Position numbers and translations under genes: made by a program
In this document: positions 1 to 11,223 of the stretch, in pieces
Layout of the letters: each line of letters begins with the position of its first letter
Position numbering within the stretch: the first letter of the stretch is position 1
The notes under the pieces: model-generated
Databases searched by the model: none
Told to the model about the DNA's origin: nothing
What the model saw: the letters and a program-made list of their open reading frames with translations, nothing else
From: Anthostomella pinea
Taxonomy: Eukaryota > Ascomycota > Sordariomycetes > Xylariales > Xylariaceae
Direction of reading: 5' to 3'
NCBI GenBank assembly: GCA_963556695.1
Contig: CAUWAG010000006.1
Coordinates: 2,356,001-2,420,000 of the forward strand
Length of the DNA stretch: 64,000 bases

Positions 1-3000
1 ACGGCTTCGTCTTCTTGGTTCCTGTCCTTGATCATAGCTTGGACCTGTCGGACCAGAGACCGGCAAGCGGCGCCGACTGCCTTGCTGGCTTGCTCGAGGT
101 TCTCTTGGCTCTTGCTCATGAAGCCGGCCTTGACACGGCTGGCCGCGACAAGCTGAGCCGTCGAGGCAGCCACATCGTTCGACGCAACGATGAGCTGCTC
201 GGGACTGTTGCGGCCCGATATGACACCATCGGCGGTCTCGATGAGTGTGTTGGTCGACGAAGCGACGGCCTTCGCAGCAGAGATGAGACCTTCGGTCCAT
301 CGGTTATTCTTCTTGTAGAATGCCGTCCTCGTCGAAGACCCCCGACCAGCTTGAACAATCTCCTGCTGAGTAGCCGTTGCTGCCTTGATGAGTCGCGCAA
401 TGGCGTCTGTGATGGCCAAGGCTGCATCCAGGATTGTATCATTGACCTTGAGCTCGTACGTCGAGTAGCCATCACGAGGCTTGTTCTTGAGCTTGGCAAG
501 GCGGGCAGCAGCAGCAGCAATTGCATCTGCTGCTTTGCTGAGCTCGCTGTCGACCAGGTCACCAATATCGCCTTTGTTCTTTGTCAGTTGGCCGAAGCCC
601 GGTGCAAATGTCTCAACAAGTTTGTTTAGCTTCTGCAGGTTCATCTGAACATCGTTGTTGTTATTAATGACCACATCGGTCTTCTGGATAGGGTCCATTC
701 CCTCCAGGCGGAAGCTCTGAAGACCACGCAAGAACTTGACGGCGGACTGGGCAGCTGTGCGAGCACCATTCATGAGCTGGTCACCCTTCTTCTCGTCAGT
801 AGCGAGGCGAGTTAGACCCTTCGTGTTGCTGCACACATCCGCTGTGGCCCCTGCGAAGACGTTGATAGCCTTGATGAGGTCGGCATGAGTGGCGTTGGGC
901 CCATCCGCGATGAAATTGTTGAACGAGGTCGCAAAGTCCATGGCATTTGCCGAAGCTTTCTCAATCTGCGACAACACGTAGGCTGGTGACGCGTTCTGGT
1001 TTCCAGCCTGCATAGTCGAGTCAAGCTCGTACAACGCATCATCGACCCGAGCCACACCTGCTTGTAACACCGAATCGATGATCTCGTTGATCTTGTCCAG
1101 GTTGGACATGATCAGAGCATCGATTTGATCGTCCATGACGTTGTCCGTATCACCATGGTTGAGTTTCAGCTCGTTCAATTCAATCAAGGTCTGGTCCATG
1201 CCAGCCTTGTAGACCTCGAGCTCTTCCTCCTTGTCACGGAGCAGTTGCTCGAGATCTGAGCTGCCGTCTCGCAGTTTCGCCTGTGCTTCGTCCAACGCAC
1301 GCGACTTGGTTCGTAGAGCCTCTTCGAGATCTGCCATTTCACGGTTGTACTTGGAAAGCATGGTCGACAACTCATTTCCTTTGCTTCGCTCGAGGTTGTC
1401 AGCTCGGTCGTTCGCCATGCGCTTCTCTCGCTTCAATTTTTCAAGTTCATCCTTGTTGCTGCCAGTCAACCGGTCTCGATCATGCATCGCCCGGTCCCGT
1501 TCCCGGATCATGTCTGCAAGCTCCAGGTTCTTGGTCTTTATCTCACGTTCGAGCTTTTCTCGCCTGTCTATCGCTTCTTGAGCCGACGCCGCCTTCAGCT
1601 GAACAGACTTGAACTTCTGGAGAAGATCGAGGTGCTCGTGTCGTAATTGCGAATAAAGCTTCGCCAGAGCTTCATATTTCGTCCGCCATGTATTAACCTG
1701 CTCCTGGAGCGCTCGGATCTGATCGTCCTTGCTGCCGATTTGCTGCCCGTAGCTGTTCTGGATCTGCGCCAACTCTCCCTCGAGGCCTTTGACACGTTGG
1801 TCGTATTGTTGCAGCATCAGTTGATCGCGCTCATACTGTGCTCTTGCATTCAGGTTCTCCTGTTCGAGCTCGGCTAGCCTGCCCTGCGTCTGCATCTGGT
1901 ATTGCTGGTTCATCAGGGCTTGTTGCTCCATTTGTTGTTGCTCTGCTAAGCGTCGCTGTTGCTCCTCAAAGTCTCGTTGGGCGTTCATCTGAGCTTCCTG
2001 CTGTGCACGTATAGCAGCCTGCTGGCGCTCCTGCAACACTCGTTGCTGCTCCTCGTACTCCTTGTTCTGTCGGTCGATCTCGCCTTGCCAGAATTCGGCA
2101 ATCTCATCGGGTTCTTCGGACTTGGGCTGGCGGGCCGGTGTTGGTTGACGCTCGATCTCCTGCTTGGGCCGAGCTGGCAATTTCGGAGCGTTCTCATCTT
2201 CGGCTAGCAGATTCGGGGGATCCTGAGGCAGTTTGGGAATTGTGATTAAGCTCGTCAAATAGCGGAGGTTTGAACATTCATAGTAGAACTTGACTAGTCG
2301 GTAGTGTTGCGCATCGTATCGTTGTCTGAGAGGTTCCAAGGCGTCGTTGTCGCCCGTTGCTATCCAGCTGTTAATTTAAACCTGGGGGAAACAGCTTGAA
2401 ACCCGACTCACTGGAGTGCATAGCACGCAGCATGCTTGTGATGAACTTGTATATTCCATAACTCTCTGCAACCAGGGGCACGATGGCCGAGATCCTGCAC
2501 TCGTTGTTTCCCACGCTTCGGAAATGGGAGAAGATGAGTTTCTGGAACTGCTCAATCTTGTCCTGCAGGGCCATGAGGTCGGTGATGGTCTCGTAGCCTT
2601 CGTTGGGGTCGTTGATGGCCTTCAAGCTGATGTACTCCTCATACTCGAATGTTCCGTTGAACTCGGGGTGTTGTTGGTGGAAGGAGAGCTTCGCGAGCAG
2701 GAAGTAGACATATTCTTTAATGAGGGGGCCGTAACCGCGAACGCCTTCGCCAGCCATACCTCGATTCAAACTGTCGATCCAACCTCGATTTGCCATGGCC
2801 TCTCGTAGGGTTTGGGGGTGGCCTTCCTGCAGAACTCGGTGTATGGTGATCAGGGCCTTGAAGGTCTGCACCTCATCGGCGAGAATGGGTTGCCTACCCA
2901 CTCATCTCCCATTAGTCCTCACTTTCGAGGGTTGAGAGATGTTCCAACCTACACTTTCATGCCGCCCCAGAAGGACTGGGAGGACTTGTGGTCCCAGGTA

Positions 3001-3273
3001 TAGACAATGCAGCTGCGCACATGCTTGCGTTTCGGGGCGGTCTCGTCATTGTTGGTGGCTTTCCTGATGTTGATGGCCAGCTCGGCTTCGGATCTGGTGT
3101 TGTTCACAGGGTAAGCCCAGGCCATACCAGCAGTGCACGACATAGCGTAGCTGAGTCGAGATGGCAACAGCACACGACCTGGGGAGTGGAAGAGGACACG
3201 CGGCGCATTGTCTGCTCGAACCGGGACGGGGACAGACGCACTTTGTGTGATCCAGACTGCGGATGGTAGCCAT
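1..3273 (-). CDS. sla2: Sla2/End4 endocytic actin-binding adaptor (C-terminus cut by window edge)
   Basis: Clathrin- and actin-linked adaptor of cortical endocytic patches, homologous to yeast Sla2 and animal Hip1R. Four exons join in phase: 3273-3242, 3093-2953, 2893-2412 and 2359 to beyond base 1. The start is ATG 3273; exon 1 (MATIRSLDHTK) joins SEAELAINIRK through a GTGCGT donor. The N-terminal ~270 residues form an ANTH lipid-binding domain (RKHVRSCIVYTWDHKSSQSF). A long Q/E/R-rich coiled coil follows, encoded roughly at 2200-1150. The talin-like I/LWEQ actin-binding module is encoded from about 1000 down to 1 and ends in the family signature SLVRQVQAMIKDRNQED. About 1004 residues are visible; roughly 55 codons lie to the left. 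The exon 4 frame is the same at both ends, so no indel is apparent. Known as a flank of fungal MAT loci. Confidence 0.96.
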
Positions 3274-4010
3274 CGTGAATCAGGCTTGTGTAGCGCGATT
3301 CCGGACTATTGCTCTGAAATTGGAAGCAGCAGGAAGTGGCACAAGACAGGTATCGGGAAGGAGCTTCAGACAAGCTGCAGCTGTTCAGTGACAGCACATC
3401 GCACCAAGGTCGGTCGGTCTCGGGGCAGGAATAATGGTCGGGCTCGCAACGAATGGTCCCGGGAGTATTGAGTACTAGGTATTATCTAGAAATGAAGAAG
3501 GTCCAGTAACTGCCGCCTTGGGGTCTGCTCGCGACCTAATAATGTTTTGGACTGCCAAGGGTCGAGCGACGTCAGCTGTTGAGACAGAACTGAGAATCCT
3601 GAGAGCTCCCAATAGGAAGTGTGGAGGGTGCGCAATGCTATGAGGCTCAGAGGCTGGGGGGAGGCGACATCGATAATCGTACCTCCTAATGTTAGCTTGG
3701 CCTTGGCACCTGACGATGGATGTCGGGTTTCTTTGCGCCGGGGTTTCATCGGCCGATACCTTGAGGTACCTAGGTAGTCCAAGCTCTACCTTATGATTAT
3801 AGCGGAGCCAGCTAGGTGCTGCCGTATCGCATATCGAATTGGAAGCTTTTGTCGATGACCATGTTGAACACTCCGATGGCCTACTGAGTCCAATCCCAAC
3901 GACACAAAACACGCGACATCGAGCTACTGATGTCAAGGCTGGAGATCGAGCCTTTTGGCTCTCTGACATAACAATCTCAAGGACACATTGTGCTTTCAAG
4001 ACAAGACAAG
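3274..4010. other. Intergenic region between divergent sla2 and CIA30 gene
   Basis: This is the shared upstream region of two genes transcribed away from each other, so both promoters must lie here. An open frame of 174 codons on the minus strand (3475-3999) has no recognisable domain and no signs of splicing, and I treat it as chance. No HMG-box or alpha-box mating-type sequence is visible. Confidence 0.6.
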
Positions 4011-4888
4011 ATGCGCTCCACGACGGCCTGCCTGGCCAAGGGCTTCTTGGGCCGCAGCATCGACGAGTTCAAGCGTCTCTCCAACATAGGTAACAATAAC
4101 CACACACCCGAGTAGTACCATCATGGGCTGACAAGCTGCCGCCGCACGTAGCCTTCAAAATGGAGGGCATAAAAGGGCCCTCGGGCCCGTACCCGCTGCA
4201 CGACTTCCACTCGCCCTCCTCGCTCGACGACTGCAAGCTAATGTCCGACGTCGACATCGGGGGCTACTCCAAGGCCTCGCTCGACTGGGTCCCCTCCTCC
4301 ACGGCGCCCGACACCGGGGTGCAGGGGCCCGCGCACGCGCGCTTCCACGGCAGCATATCCACAGACCTGCCGCCCAACAAGCCCGACATCCAGCGGTCCG
4401 GGTACGCCGCATGGCGCACCCTCGACAAACCCCCCACAATCTTCGGGCGCGCGCTGTGGGACATCGACATGTACACGTACCTAGCACTACGGATAAAATC
4501 GGACGGCCGCAGCTACCTCGTCAACATCCAGACCGAGTCCGTCGTGCCGACGGATCTGCACCAGCACCGGCTGTTCGCGAAGCGCCCGGGGGAGTGGGAG
4601 ACGCTGCTGATCAAGTGGAACGACTTCGTGCGCACCAACCACGGCTTCGTCGTCGAGCCGCAGACCGAGATGCTGCGCCAGAAGGTCAGGTCCGTCGGCG
4701 TCGGCCTGACGGACCGCGTGCCGGGGCCCTTTGAGCTGTGCATCGAGCGCGTGTGGGCCACCAACGACGTGCGCGAGGGCGAGGAGGTGACTGCTGAGGC
4801 CCTGCCGCAGGAGCAGGAGCCGCTGGGCGTGAAAGAGGGACAGTTGAGGAATAAGCAGGGTCGGCAGATACACTGGAGTGAGAAGTGA
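4011..4888 (+). CDS. CIA30 / NDUFAF1-type complex I intermediate-associated protein
   Basis: Mitochondrial assembly factor for NADH:ubiquinone oxidoreductase (complex I). Two exons, 4011-4089 and 4152-4888, joined by a GTAACA donor and a TAG acceptor, give 271 aa. The N-terminus MRSTTACLAKGFLGRSIDEF and the following IKGPSGPYPLHDF are typical of fungal CIA30 proteins. The galactose-binding-like CIA30 domain spans about residues 45-230, including the GRALWDIDMYTYLALRIKSD and GEWETLLIKWNDF blocks. The start at 4011 is chosen because the spliced exon supplies the conserved basic leader, likely part of the mitochondrial targeting region. It lies between sla2 and apc5, an arrangement known around Pezizomycotina MAT loci. 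The codons are markedly GC-rich. No defect is seen. Confidence 0.93.
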
Positions 4889-5286
4889 ATGGGAAGAGCA
4901 GAGGCTCAATAGGTACTCTGTTGTGGTATAAATCTTCTTGGTGTTTGCAGGCGATCTTGAGTCGGCAAGATGGGTGGGTGTACATATATGTGGAAGGAGC
5001 GTGCTACATAAGTAAAGCATTCGATTGACCGAAGTCCAAGATGAACATTCTCCTGACTTAACCTACGTCTTATGACAATTCCCCTTACTGACGCGATATC
5101 TCTGCTTCAGTCCGGCAGCAGGTCCTCCTCGTCGAGTCAGAGAGATAGATGAGAATGAATACTGAGGACTTCCTCGACAGTCCCACACCAGACACGGAAG
5201 AGCGTTCGCCCCAACGGCTATGTCTACAACTGTGTTTCATTCATTACAACAACTATCATAGTAGTCTGCCAGTCATCTCACTGACT
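4889..5286. other. Convergent 3' intergenic region (CIA30 gene / apc5)
   Basis: About 400 bp between two converging genes. It should hold both 3' UTRs and polyadenylation sites. I see no gene or repeat. Confidence 0.5.
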
Positions 5287-7635
5287 TTATATCGTCATCT
5301 GCGCAGCGTCTCTGCGCAATGCAAGGTAAGCCGCCGCATAGTCATTCGCCAGCACATTGTCGCCCGCAACCTTCATAATGGTGGCCTTCTTCGCCATCAT
5401 CTCGCACTGCTTGTTGATATCCTCAACGCTCGAGTAGTGATGGAACGCCTTCTCGATCGCCTCGACCGCCTTCGTCATAAACTCCCTTCTCTTGTTGGAC
5501 TTTGGCGGCATCTTGCCCGCCATGCCCATGTTCGCGTCCCCGAGGTGCGAGTAGAGTTTGGCGATCATGCATGAGTTTTCGCACTCGAGACTGCGCGGCA
5601 GGACCGCATTTAGTAATTGGATAGACGGCTCAAAGTCCCCGAGCGAGGTGAGGATGTTGGCTATGGCTCCTATGGATGGCCATAGGTAGGGGATCAGGCG
5701 GGCGCGCCAGGCGACATTGGCCGCTCGCACCGCAATGGTGAATCCCTTTTGAGGGCGACCGCACTTATCGAGGAGCTCAGCTTTGAGTAACAGGAGCCTC
5801 ACTCGAAGAGCAATATCTTTGTTCTCGTCCCGAAGCTCCGCCACCATCTTCTCTACCTTGATAAACGCTTCCTCGAGATTGCCTCGGCGGACTAGGCACT
5901 CAACATGAAGGTTGTCTATCACCAAGGCGAGGTCGGGCTCCAGGTCTTCGCTTTTCGATTGCAGGAGCTGCGAGAGGAGCAGTTCGGCACCATCTAGGTT
6001 ATTCCGGTGCAGGTCCCTTCTCAGCTTGATTATGCCTCGAAACTTGTGCCAATACTGGCTCGGCTTCCAGGCCCGGAGCGAGTTGGTGTCCATGGTCTCC
6101 AGTCTTTCCAGTGCCTCATCGTATTTGCCCTTCAAGGCCAACATCGAAGCTTGACGGCTAGTCACTTTTAACTCGTCGTCGAATATCGAATGGCGGGCAT
6201 GGCAGCGGAGGAATACCTCGCATGTGGTCGCTGAAAGGTACGAGATGCCCAGCCTGTCCCAAAGAGCTATGTTGATCGACAGTTGGGAGCCCAGCATATT
6301 CTTCATGTTTTTCTCGACCAGAATCTGTGAGCTTCTGACCAGATGCTCCAGGGCCGTGGCTACACTCTCACCATTTGAGAGGCTCATCTTGGCCTCGCTC
6401 ATCAAGGCAGAACTCCATAATGTCCACATGCTTGTCTCTTTTGCTCTGCTTCTGAGAAATGCCAGAGACTCTTTGCCGGTACCCAGCATGCTATTCGACT
6501 CCAACTCCTTGGTGACCTCGGGGTGGGCTCGTGCGAAGTGGAAAAGCCAGTTGAGCGCGAAATTTAGGCAGGTCATATCTCGATTCTCCCTGGCGGTTGA
6601 TACCGTCTCGAGCATCGCGGCAATTGCTTCCTTGTAGCAGCCAAAATCGGCTTGGAGCACGGCGAGGTTCATAAGAGCATACTGATAGAAGGACCTATCC
6701 CTGTTCTGCATGGTATAGTCGAAGTAGCGGTGTAGGTAGTCGAATGATGTCGAGTAGTCTCCGGCTCGCCAGGCATCTAGATAGCTCAGGTAATGTGATA
6801 AACTGGGTACCATATAGCTGTCGTTCAAGAGGTCGTGGAACTGATGCCGTATCTCTAAAGGTATTCGGTTGCCGTACTTTTGCATATGATCAATCTGAAA
6901 CTCCAGGAGTTTCTCAATATCGTCGGTAGAAACAGGCAAAGTTGAATTTGGATCGTCTCTGAGCATCTCTCCGTAGGCGACAGAAGCGACCTCTTCTACC
7001 CCCGAACCCCAGTCACTCTCGCCAGCAAGGAGGACATTGTCAAAGCTGAGTCTTTGAAATGACGGCGTCTTCTTCCGGTAGTATGCCGCCGTAGTCTGGC
7101 GGTACTTGACGAAGTCCTTCCATAATTCGAAGGCATCGTGAAATCGTAGTCTCGTGAACTCCAGTTGCGACCTGCGTACGAAGGCACCGAAAGGCGAATT
7201 GCGGCCAAGCAATACGACCTCAGGACCAGGTGGTGGCACGCCCAGCTCAGCGTCTCGGCGGAGTTCGTCCTTCGTCTTGGCTAGCAAGAACGAACAATGT
7301 TCGAAGAACTCATGCAGCGCGTCGAGCGAGTCGATCTTCCACAGCTTCTCGAGGAATACATACCACAGACTGCGACCAGGCATGCCGGAGGCAGCAGTAT
7401 GCGGTATCAAGACCTTCTCGAAATTTGCGATGGAAATGACCAGGCTAACGGTGCTTTCGGCTCGACTCCACCGAAGTTCAGGATTTGTAGAAGCGCTGGA
7501 AGCATCGCTATCAATCAGGTGAGATGTGATGAAGGATAAGACGTCTACAATCGAAGATGTAGAGACGGCCCTGTCGGTGTACAGCTCGATGAGAGCGAGC
7601 AGACCGATCTTAGCCGGGTTGAGGAATCGAGACAT
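5287..7635 (-). CDS. apc5: Anaphase-promoting complex subunit 5
   Basis: Scaffold subunit of the APC/C ubiquitin ligase that controls mitotic and meiotic exit. It is a single exon of 782 aa. The start is ATG 7635 (MSRFLNPAKIGLLALIELYT), matching the conserved Apc5 N-terminus; codons upstream in the same frame offer only TTG. The Apc5 signature domain lies around residues 240-350 (helical TPR-like repeats including HYLSYLDAWRAGDYSTSFDYL), followed by further TPR-like helices to the end (ALRRDAAQMTI). The uninterrupted 2.3 kb frame shows that local sequence quality is good. The gene converges on the CIA30 gene, and the pair together with sla2 forms a MAT-flank block. Confidence 0.93.
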   Translation of the reverse strand: MSRFLNPAKIGLLALIELYTDRAVSTSSIVDVLSFITSHLIDSDASSASTNPELRWSRAESTVSLVISIANFEKVLIPHTAASGMPGRSLWYVFLEKLWKIDSLDALHEFFEHCSFLLAKTKDELRRDAELGVPPPGPEVVLLGRNSPFGAFVRRSQLEFTRLRFHDAFELWKDFVKYRQTTAAYYRKKTPSFQRLSFDNVLLAGESDWGSGVEEVASVAYGEMLRDDPNSTLPVSTDDIEKLLEFQIDHMQKYGNRIPLEIRHQFHDLLNDSYMVPSLSHYLSYLDAWRAGDYSTSFDYLHRYFDYTMQNRDRSFYQYALMNLAVLQADFGCYKEAIAAMLETVSTARENRDMTCLNFALNWLFHFARAHPEVTKELESNSMLGTGKESLAFLRSRAKETSMWTLWSSALMSEAKMSLSNGESVATALEHLVRSSQILVEKNMKNMLGSQLSINIALWDRLGISYLSATTCEVFLRCHARHSIFDDELKVTSRQASMLALKGKYDEALERLETMDTNSLRAWKPSQYWHKFRGIIKLRRDLHRNNLDGAELLLSQLLQSKSEDLEPDLALVIDNLHVECLVRRGNLEEAFIKVEKMVAELRDENKDIALRVRLLLLKAELLDKCGRPQKGFTIAVRAANVAWRARLIPYLWPSIGAIANILTSLGDFEPSIQLLNAVLPRSLECENSCMIAKLYSHLGDANMGMAGKMPPKSNKRREFMTKAVEAIEKAFHHYSSVEDINKQCEMMAKKATIMKVAGDNVLANDYAAAYLALRRDAAQMTI

Positions 7636-8642
7636 GACGAAGTGAGGCAATCAATCGGAAATGACGGTTCGTGTTTCAAACGTGTTGTATATGCTCATCG
7701 CTTTGAATTTGCTCGGCTCGTACGTTCAGATTCAGTCTGGCCATTGCTGGGCATACCTGGTCCAGGAGGTGTTGGTGATTCGCGAGGAAGCGCGATGTCG
7801 ATAGTGGGGGTTTTCACCTATTGTCAATCTCCGAGGGCTGCTTCCAATGTAACATGCTTCGGTCAAACTAAGCAAGCCTTCGAGTTCCAAAATTTCATGC
7901 AATCCGCATCGTCGTTTCTTGGTGGACTTGACGGGCAGGCTCAAGCAAGCGCATGAGCAGAAGCACCTTCCGTTGTTGAACCGCGTTCGCGTGTCGTGGA
8001 TACCCCCGCTATTGGGCCTATATGCATATGCACATAGGCCAACGTCAATCCACCCTAAGAATAAAAGGGGTCAATGTTTCCGAGGTCACCTTTTCATCAA
8101 GCACCCTTATCTTGCTGAGCCAGTGCCCAACACTACCTAGGTATGTACTGACAGCGGAGGCACCTGAATCGGTGCCCAGTTCCGCTGTCTATAAGCCTGA
8201 CATAACCAAAGGCGGTGCCAGCGACCACGTATCTACAAGCCTCGAGAAGAGATCAAAATGTTAACTCAACGCCGCTTCAACACGTTATAAAACACGTGAT
8301 CCTACGTGGTCCTCACTTAAACATGCGTCTTCTTACCCCTTTCCAGGCTCGGGATAGGAATCCACGTGTAGAAGTTGGCACTCGTCGCCATAACCTATCT
8401 GAAGATATGCTCTTGTTTGCGCTTGAATACAGCATCCGGCCCAACAGGATCACCCCATACTCTAGTGAAATTCACCTCTCACATTGACTCAAACCGCCGC
8501 TAGGTTACTTTCTCGCACGCCAGAGGTACAGACCTTTCACTGTGATGCGATATGAGCGCCGCTGTTCAGTATAGTTACCCAGGCACTCGGTATGGTTCAC
8601 CCTATATATTATACCACGCAGGCCAGCAGATAGATATGAGGC
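7636..8642. other. Intergenic region upstream of apc5, downstream of the FAD-oxidase pseudogene
   Basis: About 1 kb containing only short, overlapping open frames without domains. It holds the apc5 promoter. No RNA gene or repeat was recognised. Confidence 0.45.
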
Positions 8643-10500
8643 CTAACACTTCGTAACTAAAGTCCGGACGGGCGTGCAATCATACGCGAGAGCAGGCAAC
8701 TTCCAACCACCAGGCACACCCTTCTGAAACAGCCCATCAGGGTCAAATCTACGACTAGCAGCGTGCAGCCTCTCAACACCCATACCCCCATACGACGCAA
8801 CCGGATGCTGGAAACCCGCCGCATAATTCAAATACTTAAACGGGACCGCCGTGCCCTTCGCCTTCGCATCCCTATCAATCGCCTCCAGCGCCTCCCTCAG
8901 TACCCCCTCAATCATCTCGTGGTCTTCCTTACTCTCCCAAAACGTGAGGAAGAGGATGCTCACGAGCGGGCCGAGCTCGGGCTCCAGGCCCAAGACGTTG
9001 CCACCCTGCGTAGTTGATTTCTGGAGGAGGGAGAGGGGGTAGGGCTGTAGCGTCAGGAAGAGTAGGATGTCCTTGCATGACTTCAGCGGCTCGATGGCCG
9101 CCGAATAGATCTTGGTCGCGGCCTTTAGCGTCGCTACGTTGGCTTTGACGGTTGTGTTCATGTAGAGGGACCTGGCACCGAATCAAACAACGGCTGCTAA
9201 CTACAGAGCGTTCGTTGGTTGAGACATATGAAACGTACCTGGATGGGGAGGGTCTGTCTCCTGCTTGCTCTCGGGCTGCCTCCGCTAGACTGTGCATGCG
9301 TACGGAGTTCATGCGCTCGATTTGCGGTTGGATGTCTGTGAAGGGCTGCAAGACGGGGGATTTGTCGATTCCTTGGGTGCAGTCGACCTCTGTCCGCCAA
9401 CTCAGTTAGAATGGACTTCCTCAAGCAAAGCTGGATCCTCACAAGACATTGTCATGGGGAATGTTCTCAGGGCTCGCAAGAACCCAGTCTGTGATACAGT
9501 AAGACAACTCAAGAGAAATCGACGACTCACGGTTCAAGCACATCATCTGCGGGCCCATCATAGCCGTGTAGCCAATACTGACCATCAAATGCGTCTCCTT
9601 AGAGGCATCCGGCTTCCGCAGCTCGGCCACCAGAGCTTCAAGCAGTCCCGGGAAGCTGTCGCCAAAGTAGGAGACACTGCCACCGTACACGGGCCCCTGT
9701 TCAACGTACGGAAGTCGAAGCGCGTCACGACGCCCAGATTGTTCCCGCCCCCGCGCAGCGCGACCCAGAGGTCCGGGTTCTCGCGCGCGTTGGCATTCAC
9801 GATGGATCCGGAGGCGAGAACCACCTCAGAATTGAGGACCTGCGATTGATTCCTTGGATCAGTCTTTGCCCTAAGAAGTTGTGACAGCCGCCCGAGCAGG
9901 GCTGACGATGAATGGATAGATTGCTGGAAAGTCTTACGTTGTCTGAGATGAAGCCTTCACGCGACGAAACGAACGACAGACCACCTACATAGGCCAGAGT
10001 TTTAGTAGGCTTCTCGACGTTTGGGGAGGGGCCATGGATGCTCTCTAACCTACCTGCCAAGGCCAGTCCCCCAATGCCCGACCGATAGGACCGGCCCCCT
10101 GAGAAACCCAAGCCGGCTTCGCCAAGCTTGTCATATACAGGGCCCCAGGTCTCGCCAGCACCCACTTGGACCACACCATCCTTGACATCGATGCCCTTGA
10201 GTCGCTGCAAGGACAGTGTGATGCCGTCCTGTATGTTGGAGCAGCCGGAACCGGCTGCTGGCCGCGGCCAACAATGGCAAAGGGAGCTCTGCCACTCAGC
10301 GAGAACGGTTTGATGGTCTTGACGAACGTCGCGACTTCCTCGACGGTCGCCGGCTGGACGATGCAAGCCGGGGTGATGTCGGAGCAGAGTCCGGATTGGT
10401 AGAAGTGGTTGAGCTCGTCGTAATCCGGAGAGCCGTGCTGGGCAAAGCGAGCATCCGGCAGAGCACGTCGGAGCGCTTCGATAGCTTCTGTGGCATCCAT
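8643..10500 (-). pseudogene. BBE-like FAD-linked oxidase with two 1-nt frameshifts
   Basis: Remains of a berberine-bridge-enzyme-like flavin oxidase (FAD_binding_4 plus C-terminal BBE domain). Introns with good signals allow exons at 10500-10054, 9984-9938, 9839-9531, 9389-9239 and 9171-8643. The visible order is an N-terminal block (MDATEAIEALRR), the flavin loop (FAIVGRGQQPVP then GCSNIQDGITLSL), SYRSGIGGLALAGGLSF, NPDLWVALRGGGNNLGVVTRF, and a C-terminal NYAAGFQHPVASYG with RFDPDGLFQKG. A base is missing near 10246-10248, where the frame changes between QQPVP and GCSNIQDG. A second base is missing near 9704-9705, between FDFRT and EQGPVYGGSVSYF. The start at 10500 is the first ATG; an upstream in-frame hydrophobic stretch has only TTG, so a lost signal exon is possible. 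It could be an assembly error, but neighbouring housekeeping genes show no indels. Confidence 0.82.
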
Positions 10501-11223
10501 TTCTTCGATGGTGTCCGAGAGCTTCTGGAATTCGGGACGAATGGTGACGAAGCAAAGAACAACGACAAGACTAGAAATGCCTGGCAGGGTTAATGGCAAC
10601 TCAGCCGGGACGTTCTTTAAATTTCAGAATTTCAGTACGTCTTCGACGTCTCCTGGGCTGACCAATGACCAATGGGAATCCGTGTGTTGGCTACGGTCGA
10701 CATGCATGTTTGCAAGCCGCATGACCCGGTTGGACACATTTGCCTATCACATGGACGTAGGTCTGTCTAGCGGTGAATGGAGGTATTTAAAGGAGGTAAT
10801 TGGTACCTCACCTACCTACTTGGTACCTCCCTACACAAGGTCGCGGAGCCGCACGCTTCACTCGCATGAGGATCCTTAGGGCACGAGTCCATATAGGGCT
10901 GGGGCAGTGCATGCCGCCATGTCCCTTGCAGCTGCTTGTCCAACGTAGCCCTGGAGTGGTGGCAGTACGGAATTGGGGTACATAAGGAAATCCGGAATAG
11001 AAGAAGACGTGCATGTATGGTCGTTGGCGCACGGGAGGAGCGACTAGGAGGAGGCTCTGGACTCCAATCTGTAAGCTTGCCATGGTTGCAACCTCTGATC
11101 AGCAGCGGCACCGGTGTGTGTTGGTTGACTGACATATCCCCTGGAAGTAGTGTCCATCGATGAACCCAAAATGTGAGCTTGACGCACAGAGAGCAGCCGA
11201 GTTCTGAAGGAACAGGGGAACCT
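10501..11223. other. Intergenic region between two decayed genes
   Basis: It contains short overlapping frames only. Several ACCTACCT/AGGTACC-type motifs occur near 10805-10835; they are common in such genomes and I do not assign them a function. Confidence 0.4.

Noticed and set aside
3475..3999. 174-codon minus-strand ORF between sla2 and the CIA30 gene, considered as a MAT gene
   Set aside because: No HMG-box or alpha-box residues, no plausible introns, and a competing frame on the same strand; most likely chance.
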